Part shown: positions 1 through 20,646 of the stretch, one piece after another
Layout: the number at the start of each line of letters is the position of its first letter
Numbering within the stretch: position 1 is the first letter of the stretch
Source: Mesostigma viride
Lineage: Eukaryota > Streptophyta > Mesostigmatophyceae > Mesostigmatales > Mesostigmataceae
Assembly: GCA_009746045.1 (NCBI GenBank)
Contig: RPFO01000165.1
Location: forward strand, 2,645,021-2,707,020
Length of the DNA: 62,000 nucleotides
Direction of reading: 5' to 3'
Notes under the pieces: generated by a model
Databases searched by the model: none
What the model was told of the DNA's origin: nothing
The model's input: the letters and a program-made list of their open reading frames with translations, nothing else
Made by a program: the position numbers and the translations under genes

Positions 1-61
1 CGTCGCATTACATTTGCACGGCCACCCCTACCCCCACCCCCATCCCCGCTTCTTATGCCAG

Positions 62-9180
<9,119 letters not shown>

Positions 9181-9608
9181 AGTCCCTCCAACCGTGTCGC
9201 TTGACTCAAACGTTTGCCCGCAGTGAACAGACGTGACGCACCCCCTGCCTCAATTGACCCTGCCAATTCTTTGCGAGTGTGGCCCCGGGAGGATATCGGG
9301 TCGCTGTGTGGTACAACGCGCTGGACATATGCCATTGAAGCTGCTGGGTCATTTTTTATTGACACTGCCCAGTTGTTGGAGACTGGACTAGTTGTCAGCG
9401 TGCTTTCAGTCACTGGACAAATGGGCAGCGTGTCTCATGGCCGTGTGCTGCCGGTTTCCGCTCGTGCCCTGGTTTCGTCCCTGGTTGCTCGTTTGTCACG
9501 TGTTTTTGCCATGATTGTGTCTGTGTATACACTTTCTGCGGAAGCTGGACCGCTGGCACACATGGCCATGGCCAAGGTGTGTCTGGTCTTGGAGGTGGAT
9601 ATTTACGG
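9181..9608 (+). other. 3' flank of the U2AF-like gene
   Basis: Presumed 3' untranslated and flanking sequence. At about 9208-9236 it contains a degenerate copy of the last coding segment (GTTTGCCCG...ACGTGA, compare 9158-9180). An open frame from 9214 to 9735 runs into the next repeat and has no recognisable domain. Confidence -1.
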
Positions 9609-9775
9609 CGATGCCATGGTAACCGGAGACGTCCGTCCTATAGTCAGCAAAATTGGTGCGAGAGGTCCCCAGTTCGATTCCGGTCGGATTCATTTGCAGA
9701 TCGCGTTTTCCGCGTTTTCCGCGGCCCGGCACTGAACGCAAAGGTTTTCACCTTTGCGGAGTGCCTGATCAGAAT
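9609..9775 (+). repeat. SINE-like repeat, partial copy
   Basis: About 167 bp nearly identical to the right part of the copies at 10598-10871 and 11943-12223. It includes AGTTCGATTCC, which resembles an RNA polymerase III B box, and ends CCTGATCAG. The left third of the family is missing here and I see no target-site duplication. Confidence -1.
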
Positions 9776-10597
9776 CTACACACAAGGTCGACTCGCGTTC
9801 CTTGGCTGGCGGAGACCCCTTCTTTGAATCAGAGGATGATGATTTAGAACCGGGACAGGCTGTATAGTAGCTTGAGTCGGTTGCAACCAGGTGGATGGAC
9901 CCTACGAATGTAAGGACCCGTGATGAGGGGACGTTAGCTGAATTAATTAATTAAAATTAGGAACATAACGCCGTTGGGAGTATATGTAGCACATATCCCA
10001 GAGAAGGGGCATATGGCTTTTAATACATTCGTTAGCTGAAGCCCAAGCCTAGTTTGTGCTGGGTGAGATGGCATTGTGTCTGTGCACTGATCTTTCATAA
10101 TGTGCAATTTGCAGTTGATAGGCGCGTGCAGGTCTGTAGCTTAGTGGTCATTGCACATTCCGTTGGTTGGTATGTAGCATAGAATAATTAATTAACTAAT
10201 TAATAAGACTCGTGCTCCCGTTGGGGAGTCACGGAGCATTAACTCGCGTTATTACATAACGCAATTTTTTGCGTTGTGAGGTTATAACGCAAAAAATTGC
10301 GTTGTTAACATGGAGTTCAAACAACTATTTCCCAATAGTTTAGAGGCCAAACAACTGCAGTCAGGCTTAGTTTATAACCCTAGGATCTCATAAAAAAATC
10401 CCCGTACCCAAGTACCCAACGGTTGCCACGTGGCATCATGCAATGCCAGCTGTAAATCAGGACTTTTTAGGGAAGACGAAGGTGATGGCCGAACGAAATC
10501 GCGCGTACCCACTGCAGTCCTGCTGTAGTCTAGCGACATGGCGCAGCTGTTTGACCCCAGGAAACGCGATCGTAACCTAATAGGAAGACATGTTAGC

Positions 10598-10871
10598 AGT
10601 ACTCCTACACACAGATCTCGAGTGATTTATCTAGTACCAAATCCGAAAGGCTTGCATCACTCCCCGGACAGGAGAACTTTTGCGGATGACTGTAGGTGTA
10701 AGTTGGCGATGCCATGGTAACCGGAGACGTCCGTCCTATAGTCAGCAAAATTGGTGCGAGAGGTCCCCAGTTCGATTCCGGTCGGATTCATTTGCAGATC
10801 GCGTTTTCCGCGTTTTCCGCGGCCCGGCACTGAACGCAAAGGTTTTCACCTTTGCGGAGTGTCTGATCAGA
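10598..10871 (+). mobile_element. SINE-like element with target-site duplication
   Basis: A 274-bp repeat flanked by a perfect 10-bp duplication, ACATGTTAGC, at 10588-10597 and 10872-10881. It contains AGTTCGATTCC near 10768, close to the B-box consensus of tRNA-derived SINEs; an A-box-like TAGTCAGC...TTGG lies about 25 bp upstream. There is no poly(A) tail; the copies end in TGATCAG. The tRNA-like part is internal rather than at the 5' end, so the family assignment is tentative. Confidence -1.
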
Positions 10872-11942
10872 ACATGTTAGCGTCCCAGCAACATACTGGG
10901 GTGAGAAATGGGCCATTTGATAGGTGTCGGCAGCGTTCTTGCTGGAATAAACTGCGATCAGGCCGGACGATAGAAACGTTGACAGCAATACCTTTCCGGC
11001 GTATTTTAAAGGATATATCGGTTTCTTTTTACTTTTTATGATACATAGTAGTCGTAAACGTGCAAGGGTGGCCAGAAATCGCCGAATCCAGCGACCATGC
11101 TGCACAGCTTTGGTGTGCCGAAATGCGCCATTTTGCGGCCACCGGCTGGGCCAAGGTAACGCCATCCATGCCTGGTAAAGCTTAAGCATCGTTTTCCTAT
11201 CGATGTTTGACATTTATATATACGTTCTAGCTTGTGTAGCACATTCTTTTTGCACTATTCATGCTCTTTCTTGACCCTGGCCTGGCCCCTTTCTAAACAC
11301 CATTCTTAGATGCTTCCCTCAGTCAGTTGACCTGCCACAGGGTGATGGTGATAAGTTTTAGAGGCTGTATGGGTTTGAATACCTCCATATATGTTTGTTA
11401 TACATTTCCCATACACATATTGCATGAGTGTGAGGCAGTTGGCTGGTCTCTGTGGCATCATCAAGCACGTAACTGGTGAGTAAAAGCTTCCCATTGACAG
11501 CATGTGCCACCAGGTGTGCTGGCCATCACCTGGCAAGCTATAGCAGCTTAGGCCTAGTTTATCCTTGCTAGGGCAGGCTGAAATAGGCTCAACACCACTA
11601 GTTTGTTGGTGGCTGCCTCCTAGAATGCATGCCTTGCGTAGGGTGTCCGTACCACGTTACCTACGTGCATGGACAAGGTGGCCGCAGTGCCCGCTCTTCT
11701 CGTTAAGCGTGGCATGTGGCCAGCTTGTATTATTGGCTGCAGGTGGTTGCCCTGTCTTATTTTGACATATCTGGGCTTAGTTTGTGCATCTCCATGGGTT
11801 TATGCCCCCCAAGGGGCCCACGGTGCCTTTTGTGTGCACCCACTTGTCTACCCAGTGTTATAGTGTTATAATTTCATGGGTGTGGGGAAAATAGGAGGGC
11901 TGCTTATTTCAAGCCCATATGCAGCCACGAGGGTCTACATAT

Positions 11943-12223
11943 TTGATCAGGCACTCCGCAAAGGTGAAAACCATTTGCGTTCAGTACCGGGCCGCGGAAA
12001 ACGCGGAAAAACGCGATCTGCAAATGAATCCGACCGGAATCGAACTGGGGACCTCTCGCACCAATTTTGCTGACTATAGGACGGACGTCTCCGGTTACCA
12101 TGGCATCGCCAACTTACACCTACAGTCATCCGCAAAAGTTCTCCTGTCCGGGGAGTGATGCAAGCCTTTCGGATTTGGTACTAGATAAATCACTCGAGAT
12201 CTGTGTGTAGGAGTACTACACAC
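11943..12223 (-). mobile_element. SINE-like element with target-site duplication, inverted
   Basis: Inverted copy of the 10598-10871 repeat, 281 bp, flanked by a perfect 10-bp duplication GTCTACATAT (11933-11942 and 12224-12233). With the other copy it forms a widely spaced inverted pair inside the TTAA-flanked element. Confidence -1.
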
Positions 12224-12530
12224 GTCTACATATATTGCTTTTACTCCAAAAAATTCAGTGCCTGCAATACTTGACCCATGTGGCATACCGGCCCCTTGTA
12301 GTGTGAGGGGGTCATAGTTTACGAGACCCATGTGTCTTCAACTTTGAATTTCACATAGCCAGGCTGGGAATTACATGCCAAGACCATATACTACATTTTT
12401 TTATATATCTCAGAGAATTCATAACTGGCCTCAGATAGCCCATATCATGCTTGCTTCATTAGATGTGTTTAATTGAAATTAAGTGTTATAACGCAAAAAA
12501 TTGCGTTATAAATGTGCTAACGCGAGTTAA

Positions 12531-12778
12531 CCCCGATGGATGGATGGATGGGTGCAACCAGTCCTACCGGTCTAATCTATCTACAACAGCTATCTACAAC
12601 ATCTATCTACAAAATCTATCGACATCAACTCTACCCTAGGGGACCTGTCTGGCGTGCTTCCCGTATGTTTGCACACGCGGGCGCTTCCCCACGGCAGGGG
12701 GCTCGTTGTCCTCTATGATCTGGGCCCACTTGGCCTTGTCCATCATCTTGTTCCAAATCACGGAGAGGCCTAGGCCCC
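12531..12778 (-). pseudogene. LINE 3'-end fragment (third subfamily)
   Basis: On the minus strand the segment 12778 to about 12640 reads as the last residues of a LINE reverse transcriptase (LSVIWNKMMDKAKWAQ...EPPAVGKRPR), alignable by eye with the C-termini of the copies ending at 13012 and 14998. A 3' untranslated region follows, ending in CCAT repeats next to the TTAA element. It is truncated at the 5' end. Confidence -1.
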
Positions 12779-12780
12779 CC

Positions 12781-12845
12781 ATTAATTAATTAATTAATTA
12801 ATTAATAGACACGTGACTGCGTCACGTGAGCATAAGTCCTCAGTG
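12781..12845 (-). repeat. ATTA tail with palindromic CACGTG motif
   Basis: An (ATTA)n run followed by ACACGTGACTGCGTCACGTG. Inverted copies of the same unit occur at 21279-21340 and 21401-21448. It looks like the 3' tail of a retroelement family whose body is not in the window. Confidence -1.
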
Positions 12846-12869
12846 GGAGGGGAACATGGGATGGAATGG

Positions 12870-14960
12870 ATTAAATTAAATTAAATTATAACATGACTCC
12901 GTTGGGATATCATGTAGGAAATTTCCCGTGGATGGATGGAGGGGGGGCAAAGCCGCGAAACCGAACTAATCTAACTCTTAAGCTAATCTAATCTAGAAAA
13001 CCCTACTTATTCTACTCAGCAAAGCGCCCCTTCCGCTTGGGGGGAGGGGGCTTGCCCACAGGGGCGGGCGTATGAGCCTGGACAATGGTCTTCCACCTCC
13101 TCTTGTCCTGCATAGCAGTCCAAGCAAGAGAGAGGGAGTGAATGCGATTTTCAAACTGCGCTGGGACCACTAGGTCAGCCATCAACTGCTGTGGGTAGGT
13201 CATGACATGTTTGCCTACCTTCTTAGGAATGTCCTTAGGGCCAGGCCAGGTCAGGATATGCCGTCCTGGCTGGCCAAGCCGCTGTGGGCCGGCCAGACCG
13301 AGGGCGGTGTCTACCTGGCTGGTGCGAGCAAGATGTCCTACGAATGCTATCCTACGCTGTCTAATCTCGTCCGAAATGCGAGGCATGCCCTGGTACAAAG
13401 ATTCTAGATGCCTATGCGTGGAAAACCCGAGATTCAGGGCCTGACGGAGCATCCTGGTTACCGTGCCGTTTAGCTTGGCCGCCAGCGTGTCCGTGAGCGT
13501 CCATGCCTCGGCGCCATACGTGAGCACCGTGAGGACCAGGACCTTGAGGAGCATGCGCTTGCGGTGCTCGCCGAGGACCTTCGATTGCCAGTAGGTTTTC
13601 AGCGAACGATGCCGAGCCCAGGCCAGGCCGATGCGGGTGTCCACATCGGCGGCGGTGTCAGGAAGCATGCTTCCCAGCAGTTTAAAGCGATCACGAAACG
13701 GGACCTCCGTCCCGTCTAGCAGCCGTGGTAGCGGCGGGCGACTGGAAGCCCCAATCACCATAGCCTCAGTTTTGACACTAATCTCCAACCCCACCGCCCG
13801 CGCCTCCAAGCCCAGACAGTCCAGCCAGGTCTGAATGTGCTTGGGGCGCGCGATGAGGGTGGTGTCGTCCGCATAAATCAAGTCGGCCAGGTGGTAACCA
13901 GGTTTAACCCCGCCGTGCTCTTTCACGTTAAGGATGTCCAAGCCAGGCTCGAACCCCTTAAGAGCAGTAAAGCGCGCACGTGCCCGGCGCATGACGTGAT
14001 CAACGACAATAATGAACAGATATGGGGACAGGACACAACCTTGCCACATCCCGTGGTCAGGGGAATGCCTGGGGTGGTGCCTTCCGCAGTCCGCACTACT
14101 GCCTGTGAGCCCTCATACAGTCGGCGAATGGCAGCAATAAACGCAGGTGGCACTTGATCCAGAGCTAGGATGGCCCAAAGAGCCTCCCAGAGGACCGTGT
14201 CAAAGGCCTTGATATAGTCAACAAAAATGAAGACCAGCGGCAAACTGTCAGGGGGAAGGCGACGCACCTCCTCCATCAACCGGCGCGCGACAAACACAGC
14301 CATGACAGTGTTACGACCACGACGGAAACCCATCTGAGACTCACCCAGGTGTGGGTCCAGCGCGGCGCGCGGAGCCGGTGCAGCATCATGCGCATGAAGA
14401 CCTTCAGCGCGGCGCTCTGGAGGCAGACACCCCGGTAGTTACCGGGGTCAGCAGCAGAGCCCTTCTTGTACAGCATGACGCGGATGGCCATCTGCCACTC
14501 AGCAGGCGGAGGCTCGTCAGAAAGCAGGACACGGTTGCAAAACGCCAGCAGAAGATCCCTAACCGCCGGATCAGGGGTCTTCAGCAGCTCAGCAGAAAGG
14601 TGGTCAGCACCGACCGCCGCATCGTACCGCAGGTGAGCAAGGGCGCCGTCCAGTTCCTTCAAAGTGAAGGGGGGGAGGACGTCGTCGGTGGCAAGGCAGC
14701 CCTCCTGCAAGGCGGGGACTTGGTAGTCCGCGGCCGAGGAGGGTGGCGCAGGCGGCGGCGGGGGTCCAGCAACACCGAGACGGGTGGCCGTCTCGGGGTG
14801 AAGCGGCGGGGGAGGGGCGCGAGCCCCACCTGTCAAGGAAACATTGTGGGCCAACCAGCGGTCAAGGCTGACCGGCGCCGTGCCGTCCCCCGTGTGCTCC
14901 ACCGGGGTGCGCTGCCGCCGGCCGCCGAGCCGGTCGAGGTGGTACCACATGTCCTTGCCC
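12870..14960 (-). pseudogene. LINE (non-LTR retrotransposon) reverse transcriptase, frameshifted, 5' truncated
   Basis: Three consecutive minus-strand frames make one reverse transcriptase: 14950-14276 (finger region with KKGSAADPGNYRGVCL), 14333-13923 (VFIFVDYIKAFDTVLW, first catalytic Asp) and 14049-13012 (GCVLSPYLF, then LIYADDTTL with the catalytic YADD pair). The C-terminus has the LTYGAEAWTL and RRIAFVGHLAR motifs common downstream of LINE reverse transcriptases. Frame changes near 14340 and 14050 inactivate it. The 3' region contains CCAACGGAGTCATG and ends in a TTTAA-repeat tail at about 12870. No endonuclease domain is left. A close relative lies at 21503-22640. Confidence -1.
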
Positions 14961-14997
14961 TGGTTGCGAGCTGGATGGAATGGATGGTGTAAGCTAT

Positions 14998-16160
14998 CTA
15001 GGTCCTAGTTACAGGGGTGTGGGCACCGCGGCCCGAATCGCTATGAATGCCATACTTGGTCACACGCGGAGCCCTCACAGGCTTGGGGGTGGTCTCCTTC
15101 ATCACTACTTGCCATCTATCCTTGCGCACCATCTGCCTCCATATTACAGATAAACCAGGAGGCTGCCCGGGTGTGAGCCCGTCACGTCTAGTGTAGCACA
15201 TGTCCATGCCGAGTCTATCACGAAAAGTCCACGGGTGGCGGCCCGGCCGCGCGCGGCCGGGGCCGGCACGCCAGGTGAGGACATATCGCCCAGGCTGGGC
15301 GGGCTTGGTGCCAGCTAGTCTATCTGATGTATCTACCGGATCTGTGCGGGCCAGGTGCCCGGCTAGGCCCAGGCGCCTGTGCCTAATAATGTGGGAAACA
15401 TAGGGCAAATCAGCGTACAAATCCTCATTACTAATGTGCAAACCAAAGGGGATGTTAAGGGCCTGGCGCAGCATCTTGGTGATGTTGCCGTCGAGTCGTT
15501 GCTCCATGCAGCTCCTGCGTCAGTGTCCAGGTCTCGGCGCCGTAGGTCAGGATCGTCAGAATGAGGACCTTGAAGAGGTCACGCTTGACGATCCGGGGTA
15601 GGGCGGGGTTGCTCCACCAGCGGCGGTGGTCATGGAGGTGCGCCCACGCCATGCCGATCCGTGTCGTCATGTCGTCCTCGCAGTCGGGAAGCCAACTGCC
15701 GAGCAGCTTGAAGCGGCCTGAAGGAGGGTAGTTGACCTCGGCATCGTCTAAGAGGCGGAGCGTGGGTGCCGGGGCCCTGCCATGCCAAGGGCCAGGGCCT
15801 CCGTTTTGGGGCTGATTTCTAGACCAACCGCCCGAGCCTCGAGCGCCAGGCAGTCCAGCCAAAGTTAGGCAGACTCCGGCTTCTCGATGAGCGTGATGTC
15901 GTCGGCATAAATGAGGTCAGCTAGTAAATTCTGCTTGTTAGTCGGCCCCCCTTCTCCAAGCTCGTTTGTGATCGCTAGGCCAGGGGCACGGCCTGCAATG
16001 CTAGCAAAGCGAGCACGTGCCTGGCGCATAACATAATCCACTACAATAATAAACAGGTACGGCGACAGGACGCAACCCTGCCAGACGCCGGTCTGCAGTG
16101 GGCATGGCGGGGTAATGCCGTGTTGAGTGCGCACCGAAGTGGTCGACCCCTCATACAGCG
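14998..16160 (-). pseudogene. LINE reverse transcriptase, second subfamily, frameshifted and 5' truncated
   Basis: Minus-strand frames 16134-15865 (GVWQGCVLSPYLFIIVVDYV, LIYADDITLI), 15862-15455 (FKLLGSWLPD, LTYGAETWTL) and 15507-14998 (RHRRLGLAGHLARTD to the C-terminus) together give the palm-to-tail part of a LINE reverse transcriptase. It resembles the 13012-14950 copy but differs at many residues. Breaks near 15860 and 15500 plus the missing 5' half make it a pseudogene. The neighbouring copy begins right after its 3' end, as if inserted there. Confidence -1.
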
Positions 16161-17012
16161 TGCGGAAGCCCCCCCATGTCCTCTACTAGCTGTTCTTTGA
16201 AGGTACCATTGAAGACACCTTCAAGCCCGTGGGCCGTGATTCATGTCAAACACCATTCTGAAATCCGTTGGACGCATGACTACCGCCGGTTGATAAATAG
16301 CTACGTTGAATTAACTAATTGATTAACTAGGTAGGTTTAATAAACTAATTGATTAACTAGGTAGGTAGATGGTTTTCTCCTTGACAAATGAATTAATACA
16401 AGTAATCTGGTTTTCTGTTTGATATACAAATAACGTGGCAATGGTAACGGCACTGTGGCAATGGTAAATTAATCAATAAATGTATAACACATCAATCCGG
16501 CGCAGCGCCGGGCGGTTCCCCGGTAATTCCCGCGCGAAAGTTGACGAAATTCGGTGCGCGCGTGCAATGTTGACTGAAATTCGGTGTGCAAGGCTATGGT
16601 AGCTGAAAATTTATTGCTCACGGAATACGAAGCCATTGTGTACCGGATTTCGCTTGTTCGAACGGCATTGTCATAGGGAAAAATAATATTCACAAAAAAA
16701 CTCGCGAAACGCTGCTGTATCGGGTGTGAACGAGGACAAGCACGCAGTTGGCGCAGTTTTTGCTCGCCGTCCGACCAGACCCGTGCATCTTTAAGGTAAG
16801 GTCTCGTTGCCCAAACTACTTGACGGTGGAAACGAACACGTTCCACCAGTTCCTTACATCATTTCAAAGAAACCCAGCGTAGGATTTCCCTTAATTTTGC
16901 GTTTCCGATTTTTACGCCCCTTCCGCGAAAAAGTGAGAATTATAGGAGCGCTGACAGGGGCAACACTGCATGTCGTGCTTTTAATCGCTTTTACGTCTTT
17001 TCTTGCAGCTAT
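16161..17012. other. No recognised gene
   Basis: A/T-rich at the left, with a 31-bp tandem duplication (AACTAATTGATTAACTAGG) at about 16312-16375. A minus-strand open frame 16469-16846 (125 residues) has no motif I recognise. A pyrimidine-rich stretch ending TTCTTGCAG at about 17008 could be a splice acceptor. Confidence -1.
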
Positions 17013-17180
17013 ATGACTTCGCTTGGGCGCAGCAACATCGCCCGGTGTTTATCCTGCGGGCGGGGCTTGCTGGCCCCGTCCGGAGTGTGCTCGGGGTGCG
17101 GGAAAAACCAAAGCTACTGGTTTATAACGTCGACAACCCCCCATTTTCTGGTCATTAACCGGCGTATTCTTGTGGTTTAA
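17013..17180 (+). CDS. Small ORF with zinc-ribbon-like CxxC pairs
   Basis: A 55-codon frame beginning ATG at 17013. Residues 12-15 and 26-29 form two CxxC pairs (CLSC ... CSGC), spaced as in a small zinc ribbon. It is preceded directly by a splice-acceptor-like TTTTCTTGCAG, so it may instead be part of a longer spliced exon. There is no family match I can make, and it could be a chance frame. It sits between retroelement debris and the GGGA microsatellite. Confidence -1.
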   Translation: MTSLGRSNIARCLSCGRGLLAPSGVCSGCGKNQSYWFITSTTPHFLVINRRILVV

Positions 17181-17492
17181 GCTTCCGGCGACGGGCGAAA
17201 AGAGCTCTTACCATGACGGCATGCTCTGGGGAGGCGTTCCGAGAAGGACTGGGGCGGGCAGGCAAATTTACACGCGACAGTGCCCGCACGTCGCCTGCGC
17301 ACCCCGGCGTACAAGGCAAAGCGCAGTGTTTCCCTCCTGGACGGCCCATCGCTGCCTTTGCCGGGCGGCATGTTGGGGAGGCGGCTCCTTCTTCCTTTCT
17401 TACCGCCCGTTTCATAGTTCATACCCCGTGAGTTTCCCAACGGAGGCGTGTTAATGATGAGCGGCTGCATGCATGAATGAACGGGTGTATGA

Positions 17493-18041
17493 ATGAGGGA
17501 GGGAGGGAGGGAGGGAGGGAGGGAGGGAGGGAGGGAGGGAGGGAGGGAGGGAGGGAGGGAGGGAGGGAGGGAGGGAGGGAGGAGGGAGGGAGGGAGGGAG
17601 GGAGGAGAGGAGGGAGGGAGGGAGGGAGGGAGGAGGGAGGGAGGGAGGGAGGGAGGGAGGGAGGAGGGAGGGAGGGAGGGAGGAGGGAGGGAGGGAGGGA
17701 GGGAGGGAGGGAGGGAGGGAGGGAGGGAGGGAGGGAGGGAGGGAGGGAGGGAGGGAGGGAGGGAGGGAGGGAGGGAGGGAGGGAGGAGGGAGGGAGGGAG
17801 GGAGGGAGGGAGGGAGGGAGGGAGGGAGGGAGGGAGGGAGGGAGGGAGGGAGGGAGGAGGGAGGGAGGGAGGGAGGGAGGGAGGAGGGAGGGAGGGAGGA
17901 GGGAGGGAGGGAGGGAGGGAGGGAGGGAGGAGGAGGGAGGGAGGGAGGGAGGGAGGAGGGAGGGAGGGAGGGAGGGAGGGAGGGAGGGAGGGAGGGAGGG
18001 AGGGAGGGAGGGAGGGAGGGAGGGAGGGAGGGAGGGAGGGT
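17493..18041 (+). repeat. GGGA tetranucleotide microsatellite, about 550 bp
   Basis: Almost pure GGGA with sporadic loss of one G (GGA) about every 50-80 bp. The strand has hundreds of G triplets and should form G-quadruplexes. Long Gly/Arg/Glu and Pro/Ser/Leu frames across it are artefacts. Confidence -1.
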
Positions 18042-18050
18042 ATGTATGAC

Positions 18051-18236
<186 letters not shown>

Positions 18237-18779
18237 CGTGTATGCATGGGTGGGTGGATACATGTGTATGTGTGTGTGGGTGGGTGGGTAAGGGATCGAC
18301 GTGTGTGTGTGTATGTGTGTGTGTGTGTGTGCTTCTCTGCTTAGGCGTTGGAGCACACGCATGCACTGGAGGAAGGGGGTGATGAAAACCCAGACCAACT
18401 GTCGCACCCACCCCTCCACCTTCACCAAGCGTAAGGCCAAGCGTGCCATGGGGGTAGGGTAGCGGACGCAAGTCACCAACGTCAGGGTGCTCACCAGGCT
18501 GGTGGATGAGAAGATGGGGGCAGGCCCCTGTCAGATGCAGAGAAGAAGAAAAGGAAAAGGATGCAGCAGGGCCGTGAGAACGTGCCCCCGGGTGTGGCAT
18601 TAGCCACTATATAGCTAGCTAGCTGGCTAGAGGTGTGTTATTAATGCATTGTACTATAGGCATGTGCCCCCAAGTATGCCTTCCTGCATTGTAAATATGA
18701 TGCATAATGTAATGATGTGTTGTTTGGAACCTTCTGTACACCAAGGTGGAATGATTGCCATGAAACCCTTGTAAGAACA

Positions 18780-19500
18780 ATAGAAAGCTGCTTTTTCTGT
18801 GGTATTTATGCTAGCATCTGTCACCAATTTGTCATCCAACCAGCCTGAAGCTTTGTGGGCAGGCTGCATGGGATGTGCTTCGAACATGTGCCAAGTTCTA
18901 GCTCCAACTGAGTCCACTTGGGTCTTATATATGTGCAAACCTATGATGAAATACTTGGAAAACACTGAAAAACTGCATTTTGGGGGTATTTATGCTAGCA
19001 TTTGTCACCAATTTGTCATCCAACCAGCCTGAAACTTTGTGGGCATGCTGCATGGGATGTGTTTAGAACATGTGCAAAGTTCCAGGCCCAACTGAGTTCA
19101 TTTGGTGTCATTATGTATGCATATTATATGTGTGATAAAACCCTTAAAAAACCATGAAAAACTGCATTTTTTGGGTATTTATGCTAGCATTTGTCACCAA
19201 TTTGTCATCCAACCAGCCTGAAACTTTGTGGGCATGCTGCATGGGATGTGTTTAGAACATGTGCAAAGTTCCAGGCCCAACTGAGTTCATTTGGTGTCAT
19301 TATGTATGCATATGTGTGATAAAACCCTTAAAAAACCATGAAAAACTGCATTTTTTGGGTATTTATGCTAGCATTTGTCACCAATTTGTCATCCAACCAG
19401 CCTGAAACTTTGTGGGCATGCTGCATGGGATGTGTTTAGAACATGTGCAAAGTTCCAGGCCCAACTGAGTTCATTTGATGTCATTATATACATAATAAAT
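18780..19500 (+). repeat. Satellite-like tandem repeat, unit about 184-189 bp, four copies
   Basis: The anchor CTAGCATTTGTCACC recurs at about 18811, 18995, 19184 and 19368, giving periods of 184, 189 and 184 bp. Copies 2-4 are nearly identical and the first is more diverged. A diverged fifth relative occurs at about 20805-20960, beyond an intervening retroelement fragment. The unit length is near that of a nucleosome repeat. Confidence -1.
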
Positions 19501-20646
19501 GTGCCGCCCGGCTGGCCCCAGCAGCCTTTTTGGGCTCCGTCGCTCAGTCGTGGGCGGAAAGCTGCCGGCTCCTGCCCCTTTTGGCAACGGCAGCGCCTGA
19601 CCTCCTGGACCCCAGCAGCCCTTTGCCCTTCGTCACCGCCATCCAGGAGGCCTATGCTGAGATCCAGCAGGCCTGTTCTCCCGTCCGTGCCGCTCAGGCG
19701 GTACAGCGCCACCTCCCTCGCGGCACTCCCTCGGTCGCCTCCGTTCAATCTCCCGCCGCATTCCCTGCTCGCGTCATCGATAAACACCAGAAAACCTACG
19801 CGGGTATTCTGCACACGGCTGATTGGATTGCTCTTTTCGCGGACCTCAACGCCCAGGGACGTGCGTGGCTGTTCTCGCTTTCCTTGCGGAGTGTGGGCTC
19901 GGCGTACCTTCGTGCTCTTCCCATGGCCCCCCCATTCGCCTTGGCTCCCAGCCACTACTCGGTGGCGCTCCGGCACCAGCTATTTGCCCCGCAGCCTCTT
20001 GTTCCGGCCGGGCGGCCTTGTGGTAGCTGTGGGCAGCCGCTGGATCCCACGGGGACTCACTACCTTGCCTGCATGGGGGGCCAACAGAATCAGAATTGGT
20101 ATTTGTATTTGCACACTGTCCTCCTCATCAAGTGACGGTGGTGCTCGCCATGATTCGGTCGGTTTTCCCCCACGCGAACATCCGGTCCGAGGATGCGGAT
20201 GGCGCTGCCTTCTATTCCCCCAACCACCGGCCTGACATCGTGGTGCTGGACTTTGAGGGGGTGGCCGGCATCTGCTTATTGACGTTTCGGTGGCGCGGCC
20301 CTTGGCTCTTAGCCACGTGGCTGGGGCCTCCCTCACGGCAGGTTACACGGCGGACCGGGCGGAGCGGGCCAAGCTCCTGGCCTACGGCGACGTCGGGCAC
20401 CATCGTGTGGTGCCCTTTGTCCTGGAGGAGTTTGGGGCCATGGGGCCCCTGACCTCCGCCTTCTTCAAGGAGTGTTGCCGGCTCCGGGAGGACCGGCTGG
20501 ACCTGGAGGGCCAGCGGGCCCCATGGTCGGCGCGGACCTGGACGTCATATTGGCGTCAGCGCTTGTCGGTGGCGCTGACTCGGGCCATGGCGGACATCAT
20601 GCTCCGCCGTACGCGGGCTGATTTTGCGGTGCAGCAGGGCTATTAG
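19500..20646 (+). pseudogene. Non-LTR retrotransposon C-terminal fragment with zinc motif and endonuclease-like region
   Basis: Frames 19530-20135, 20096-20290 and 20290-20646 join into the end of a LINE-type polyprotein. Visible elements are the ALRHQLF segment, a CGSCGQPLD...THYLAC zinc motif, and then RPDIVVLDFEG followed by a hydrophobic strand, the layout of a restriction-endonuclease-like (PD-(D/E)xK) domain in some LINEs. The tail continues to RRTRADFAVQQGY and a stop at 20646. Frame changes near 20100 and 20280 break it. It interrupts the 185-bp satellite. The link to a specific LINE clade is uncertain. Confidence -1.

Larger units (their letters stand above)
10243..12526. mobile_element. 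TTAA-flanked inverted-repeat DNA element, non-autonomous
   Basis: The termini are inverted copies: CTCGCGTTA at 10243-10251 and TAACGCGAG at 12518-12526, each bounded by TTAA (10239-10242 and 12527-12530). Just inside both ends lies the palindromic AACGCAATTTTTTGCGTT; the left end has it twice. TTAA duplication is typical of piggyBac-type transposition. No transposase-like reading frame is visible in the 2.3 kb, so mobility would depend on another copy. Two SINE-like elements with their own duplications are nested inside in opposite orientation. Confidence -1.
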
